From Caprimulgus europaeus (taxonomy: Eukaryota; Chordata; Aves; Caprimulgiformes; Caprimulgidae), in the NCBI GenBank assembly GCA_907165065.1, contig OU015529.1, positions 3,899,054 to 3,963,053 of the forward strand: DNA of 64,000 nucleotides, in the 5' to 3' direction. Every line of letters begins with the position of its first letter. Within the stretch, counting starts at the first letter, position 1. Both the position numbers and the translations under genes were made by a program. Below the pieces are notes generated by a model. That model saw only the letters and a list, made by a program, of their open reading frames with translations, did not search any database and was not told the DNA's origin. Of the stretch, positions 59,101 to 64,000 are shown in pieces.

Positions 59101-59497
59101 CTGCAGACTGAATCAGGAGGACAGGGTGTGTTGTGGGGTCTGGAGGACCAGAGTGCTTGGTGTGGTGGGAAGGAGAGGAAGAACCTGAACTAGGGGAGTT
59201 ACTGAGCGAGGGGAAGATGCCACACAACCTCCACAGAAAGCTGGAGCGTAAAATTTCCTCTCTCCTTTCTCTGCAGAAGGTGGCATCCTGTCATTTCTTG
59301 ATTGTGAACTTTTTGTCTACACAGGCTCGGGCTCACTCCTCTGGTAGTGCCAAAAAGCAAAGAGCTAGGGATCACACCGAGGCAAAGGCTTTGTGTCTGC
59401 AGAGGGGAAGAATGAGTCCATAAGTGCCACCATGCTGGAAGTCACAATGTTGATGCAGAAAAGGTTCAAATAGCAAGCTGAAGAGTAATAAAAAAAA
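53131..59497. other. long unique non-coding stretch, 6.4 kb
   Basis: No gene, CR1 or other interspersed repeat recognised. T runs at about 53662, 53681 and 59047-59067; A run at 57113-57123. 54300-54620 (for example ATTTAGCAATAACTCAGG) and 58790-58870 (TAATAATTTAATGTGGTC, TAATAATTAGC) are AT-rich and resemble conserved non-coding sequence. Frames at 54749-55195 and 56048-56404 lack any motif. Confidence 0.4.
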
Positions 59498-59544
59498 TTT
59501 ATGTTGAAACTTTATGTTGAAACTTTATGTAGAAACTTTATGTA
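59498..59544. repeat. 13-bp tandem repeat, about 3.5 copies
   Basis: TTTATGTTGAAAC twice, then TTTATGTAGAAAC, then TTTATGTAATC. Confidence 0.95.
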
Positions 59545-62500
59545 ATCAGGATTTTTATGTATCATAAAGTGATACAGATTCAGAAACGTATCATTTTAAG
59601 CTTATCCTTAGACATCGGTGGCTTGTCCTGCCTGGCCAACACTTTCTTATGCATAAAAAAACCTTCTTAAGGAGCCAGCGAGGGAAAGTTTGAAACCAAT
59701 TTCCTACACACTTAAAACTTCAAACTGCCTTTTCATGAGGGGGTCACCAGACCAGCCTTTGGATATTCCCTGCGTTGATTCCTGCCAGCCCTGGATCACG
59801 CTGGGGGTTGTTTTCTGTCAGGGTTTCCTGTGGGAGCACGGTGCTGCTCACAGGAAGCATGGCCGGGCCTGTCGCCATCGGCCTTCTCCTCCCGGCCCGG
59901 CCTGGCCTGGCCCGGCCCAGCAGCCATGGGGAGCAGTGCCAGCCTGCTGCCGGGGGCCCACGGGCAGCCATGGCAGTGACCCTGCCTGTCTGCTAATAAA
60001 AATAAATAAAAAATAAATAAATTAAAAAGCCACAATCCTTTGGGAGCCACGTTTTGTCAGCAAACGCAGCAGGCGCTATTTTAAGCTGCTATGTACCTAA
60101 CGCTTCCTGTTTTTCAGAAGAAACCTCTTGTTTTTTTCGCTTTTATGTTGACGGATTTATTTTAACGGCTTGTTCCTGAGGCGACACGAAGGATTTTCCC
60201 CCCCCAACATACACACACACACACACACCCCAAAGCGTTGCAGGGTGGTGGCGGATGAGGAGGGATGGAACTGGTGGGAGGTTCCCCGGGGGGCTGGTGG
60301 CCCTGCCGGGAGAAGGCCACCCTCAGGGTTCCTGGGTGCCAGGAGGAATGTCTTGAGGGTGGGATGGCCGCCGCGGGGCTTTCGTCCTTTGGTGAGCGCT
60401 GCTAAGCTAAGCCATGTGTGGTTCTCTTTCGAGGAGCAGTGGCCTAAACCAATAAGGACAAAGTAAATAGCATTCATTTCCTGCTGACCTTTTAACACCA
60501 ACAGATGTTTTCTCTTACAAGTACCATAGGCCACTTCACTCCCTGACCTCATCAAGTGGGCTGCTGCCGTTTTCTTACTCGGCAGTCTATAAAACTGCTT
60601 TTTTTAAACCTGTTTTGCTGAGACCCGCTTGCAGAAGTGGGTCTCCTACCTTGGTCAGGATCCATGTGCCTTTAATGTTTCTGACTTTCTTTTTCTCTGG
60701 ATGGACCAACCACTTCCTCCTCGTTTTTGTCCTCCGTGGAGGATGGCAGATGTTTCCTCTGATGGGCTCTATCAGGCAGCCCAAGGGAAATGAGTTTCCC
60801 TTTATAATATTTTCCCTAGCAGTCATTGCACAAGTTGGACTTGCAACCCCACGCCTGGAGCAGTCAGTCCATCGCCTTTATCCCTGTTTGTGGTGGTTGA
60901 GCAGAATTAAAGGGATCTTGGAGTCACCTCCAAGCTCAAAAAGTAAAAGGTTGGCAGCTCTGGAGCTGAGGCTTCCATCAGTGTGTGGTTTCCCTTCAGT
61001 GCTCACTGTGCTGCTGGAGCCACCTTGGCACTCGCTGGTGTCTCTTCATCTGCTGCCCCGTGGGTCTGGGTGCTGCTTAAGGGAGTCAAGAGTGATGTCA
61101 GCTTCATCCCAAGCTGCTCTGCTTGGAGATCTCCTGGGCATTACTTTTTTTTGCCACACAACCTTACCCGCCATTTCTCTAGGTCTGCTGCTGCCAATGG
61201 TTCCGGGTGGGGATCTGTGAAGGAACTGAAGCCGTTTGGGAAGCACATGTGGTGAGACTGAGCAGTAAAGCTTCCCCATTCCTGCTGGCTTTGAATTTGC
61301 TTTGGGCCAAGAGATGTGCAAGTCTGAGCATGACTTGTGTTTCTAAGAATACCAGAGATGCCTAGTTCATCCAGGAGACAGCTGAAGGAAGTTTCTGTGC
61401 TGTCTCTCCTGGCCAGAGCCTGCTTTCTTCTTCCAGTCCTGCATGGAGACCAGAGGAACAAGCTCTGGAGTGAGGTAATGGAGGAGAGAAACGTGGAAGC
61501 AGGCTAGTGTGCATGGCAGGAATTTCTTTGAGACCTTGGTACATTGGTGGAGAGCCTTTTTCCAAAGTTTATTTTGCAGTAATGTCTCATCTGGTGGCAT
61601 CAAGGAGGATGAGATGACTCCATGTCTGGGATGAAAAGAGCACAACTGTTGTGCCTGAGGACCAGTTTATTTGTTGTGCTGTGTGGTGCACAGTTTGTGT
61701 TCCTGGGTTAGCAGCATTCAGTTTGGAGAGCAAATCCTTTGATCTTCTCTTGGTTTCAGGTGGGGTGCACTGGAGGTATGAATAGATACCCGTATGATTT
61801 TCAGTTATTGGGTTGTGCCATCTAGAAAAGGATGTATGTGAATTTAAGGTTTGTGGCATTACCTTTATAGACTCTTTGGTTTTGGTTTATACCAAGCTGA
61901 ACATAGGTTGATAGCGATGCCCAGCTTGTCGCTGGTTGGCTTTTTGGCCTTTCCCTAAAGAGATTTTTCTTTTGTATTTGTTCTTTCTTTCTCCTCTCAG
62001 TATGTATTTAGTGGAGTATTTTCAGAAGTTTTACTCCATGTGCTGTGATTTCTATCCAGAGCAGTGGGTCTGTGCAGGACAAATAAGGGAAAAAAAAGCC
62101 CTTTTGTGGGTCAGGTTACCCTCCTTTTCCTATTCAATTGAAAAAAGAGAAGTATGCAAAATCTTAAAAATTCCCGAGAGTTACCCAAACATCACCACTT
62201 TTATAGCTTCAAGTTTAGAGAAAATGACTCACAGGCATTTTTAATAAAGGATTGCTCAAAATAGAGTGGAGTGTGATTCACGTTAACAAATCAAGACACA
62301 AGAGAGGCAACAACAAAGCCTTTAACCTGACACTCACTCTTCCCCATGAGTATTTTGTGAAGCGGATGTCTGAGATTTCCCCTCTGCCCGTGGCGCCTGG
62401 CAGCGGAGGGAGCAGCACGCAGGGAGGGAGCAGCAATGGATGTCACTGAACGGTCCCACTTCTGCTCCTGGGGCAGTTGAGATGTGGTGGGAGCGGTGCA

Positions 62501-64000
62501 GGGTGTGACCTGCCCCTGCTCCAGTGGTGCACGCTCTCTGTTCAGTCCATCTTGCAAGTTACCTGCTAACATCTTCCCAGGCAGGTTGGTTGGACAAAGT
62601 TATTCCATCCCAAACATCTCCTCCAGAGTGGTAGGAATCCTTCCTGTCTGGTATATTGATTTTTATTGGTCAGTGTAATTAGGCAGTGCTTAATTATTGT
62701 AGGCAACGGTCAATATCAAACCTTTTGAGCCTGAAGTGGAAGAAAGCCTGCAGCTGGGTGCCTTTTGCAAACACACCTGGTTTTCACTCACCAGCACTCG
62801 CTCCTGAGCCTGTGTCCAGCATCACACTGGGCTATTCTGAATTTTGAGGTCAACGTGGCAAGAGAGAGGTCCCATCTACAGCAGTGTGCTGCTTGTAGGA
62901 ACGAGGAGCCAGCTTCTTTGGCTCTACCTGAAAGCAAGGAGCACTCACAAAGCACGCTTGTAACACTACCCTTGTGAGAAGAATTGTTTAACAAATAGCC
63001 AGATAATCTAGTTTGCCTTTTCTGCGGTGTTTGAGTTTGCCCTGCGCTGGCAGTCAGCCTTTCCCAGGTTTAACCTTGCACAGGAGATTTTATCTTGTGA
63101 GTCTGCAGAGACGGCTGCTGGTTGTGGAAAACATCACTGACTTACCAAGTGGATTACTGGGCAAAATCGATTTTACTTGGTACATTCATATGCTGAAAAG
63201 CAACATAATAGTGTCTGCTTTGCTTCCACACCAGCGAGGGGGAAGTGCCCCAACTTGTGTTGGAGACCCTACACGAGTCTGAGAGGCGACTGAGTGTTTT
63301 GGACCGTATTCATCACCCGTGTGTTTCTGATGGTGTCGTTCCAGCTGACTGAACAGGACCTGCAGAAATGCCTTAGGTATACATGCTGATGTCTATTTTA
63401 CAGCTGTCTTTACTTAAAGTGTTAAACATTCCCTGTGAGCAATGAGAGCAGAGACCATCCCTGTGTTCCATGCAGCTTCTTGGGTTGATATATGGTGTTT
63501 TCCCTCCTTTTTGTCAAAGTGTCCTCTGTTCCAGAGATAATGCAATTGCTATGCAGTGCTGTGCAAATACTCTGCTGTATTTGTATCTCTTTTCTATTTA
63601 ATTACACTGTATAAATGTCCTCGGTAAATTTGATAAGTTGGGTGAAGGATATTGATTTTCGAGTCTTTCTTGTTGTGCAGGGCCCCTTGTAGTAGCGGCA
63701 GCCGTTCCCCAGGCCTATTTCCCGAGGAGGTTTTGAAGGTTCAGCATTTAAGTAGCTACAGGATAACAAAGGAATTTCTTTCTCTCTGCTCCCATTTGAG
63801 CTGCTGAGTGCAGGGTTTAAGGCCGTAGAGAAAACATTTATGTTGGGTGCATTTTTTTGAAGCCTTTGACTCATGTCATCTGCAAAAGCAGGTGGGAAGG
63901 AAAATGAAGATATAGAATAGACCCATTGCTTTCATTCCTGCAAATAAAGCTTGCTACTAGATTTGGGAAGAAATAGGAAGGGGATGCTCCAGGGGTCCTG
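59545..64000. other. unique non-coding sequence to the window end
   Basis: No gene or CR1. A GC-rich patch (CCCGGCCCGGCCTGGCC) lies at about 59893-59920, an A-rich run at 59994-60027, a C7 run followed by (CA)9 at 60199-60230, and CpGs at 60366-60400. The plus frame 60615-61220 (201 codons) is the longest Met-initiated frame in the window, but it has no domain, no splice or promoter context that I can support, and overlaps other open frames. 61960-62260 and 63380-64000 are AT-leaning. Confidence 0.4.

Noticed and set aside
60615-61220. 201-codon plus-strand open frame
   Set aside because: No recognisable domain or repeated motif, overlaps open frames on both strands, and no splice or promoter context. 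Length alone is within chance for 64 kb.
1-64000. tRNA or rRNA genes
   Set aside because: I looked for a GGTTCGA-type T-arm within a cloverleaf and for conserved rRNA stretches and saw none; a tRNAscan-SE run would settle it.

Overview
The window is bird nuclear DNA, most likely from a neognath. It carries many 5'-truncated CR1 (chicken repeat 1) LINE fragments ending in the typical ATTCTATGATTCTATGA-type tail, and I recognise no mammalian SINEs or L1. Simple repeats are common and the unique sequence is AT-leaning. I found no protein-coding exon, tRNA, rRNA, bacterial-style operon or CRISPR array. The only recognisable protein-coding sequence is decayed CR1 ORF2 (reverse transcriptase and its C-terminal region). 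The window is best read as intergenic or deep-intronic; the sequence alone cannot say which gene it belongs to or lies near.

Layout. 1-24.6 kb is the repeat-rich part: fifteen of the twenty-one CR1 pieces lie here, with a GT/AT/T minisatellite (2.1-2.4 kb), a GTT/ATT microsatellite (4.6 kb), a CCCAT pentamer tract (20.6 kb) and a long pyrimidine tract (23.5 kb) next to the longest CR1 copy (about 0.9 kb). 24.6-46.4 kb has six more CR1 pieces, a (TA)25 tract, a very small CpG-rich patch with a GC box (27.2 kb), two adjacent foldback sequences at 33.4-33.6 kb, and a 134-bp GAGAG tract (37.7 kb). 46.4-64 kb has no recognisable CR1. It holds unique AT-rich sequence, short tandem repeats, and an 88-bp segment at 48.05 kb copied to 50.6 kb inside a duplicated 26-bp target.

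The long unique stretches contain AT-rich blocks with many ATTA/TAATTA words (for example 21.5-22.6, 27.3-27.7, 30.2-31.1, 36.6-37.2 and 46.5-46.8 kb). These look like conserved non-coding enhancers of the kind found around developmental genes, but this is inference and needs cross-species alignment.

No new multi-gene system is visible. The best leads are a 48-bp gap-free imperfect hairpin at 33492-33596 with a second hairpin just upstream, and the templated insertion at 50581-50756.
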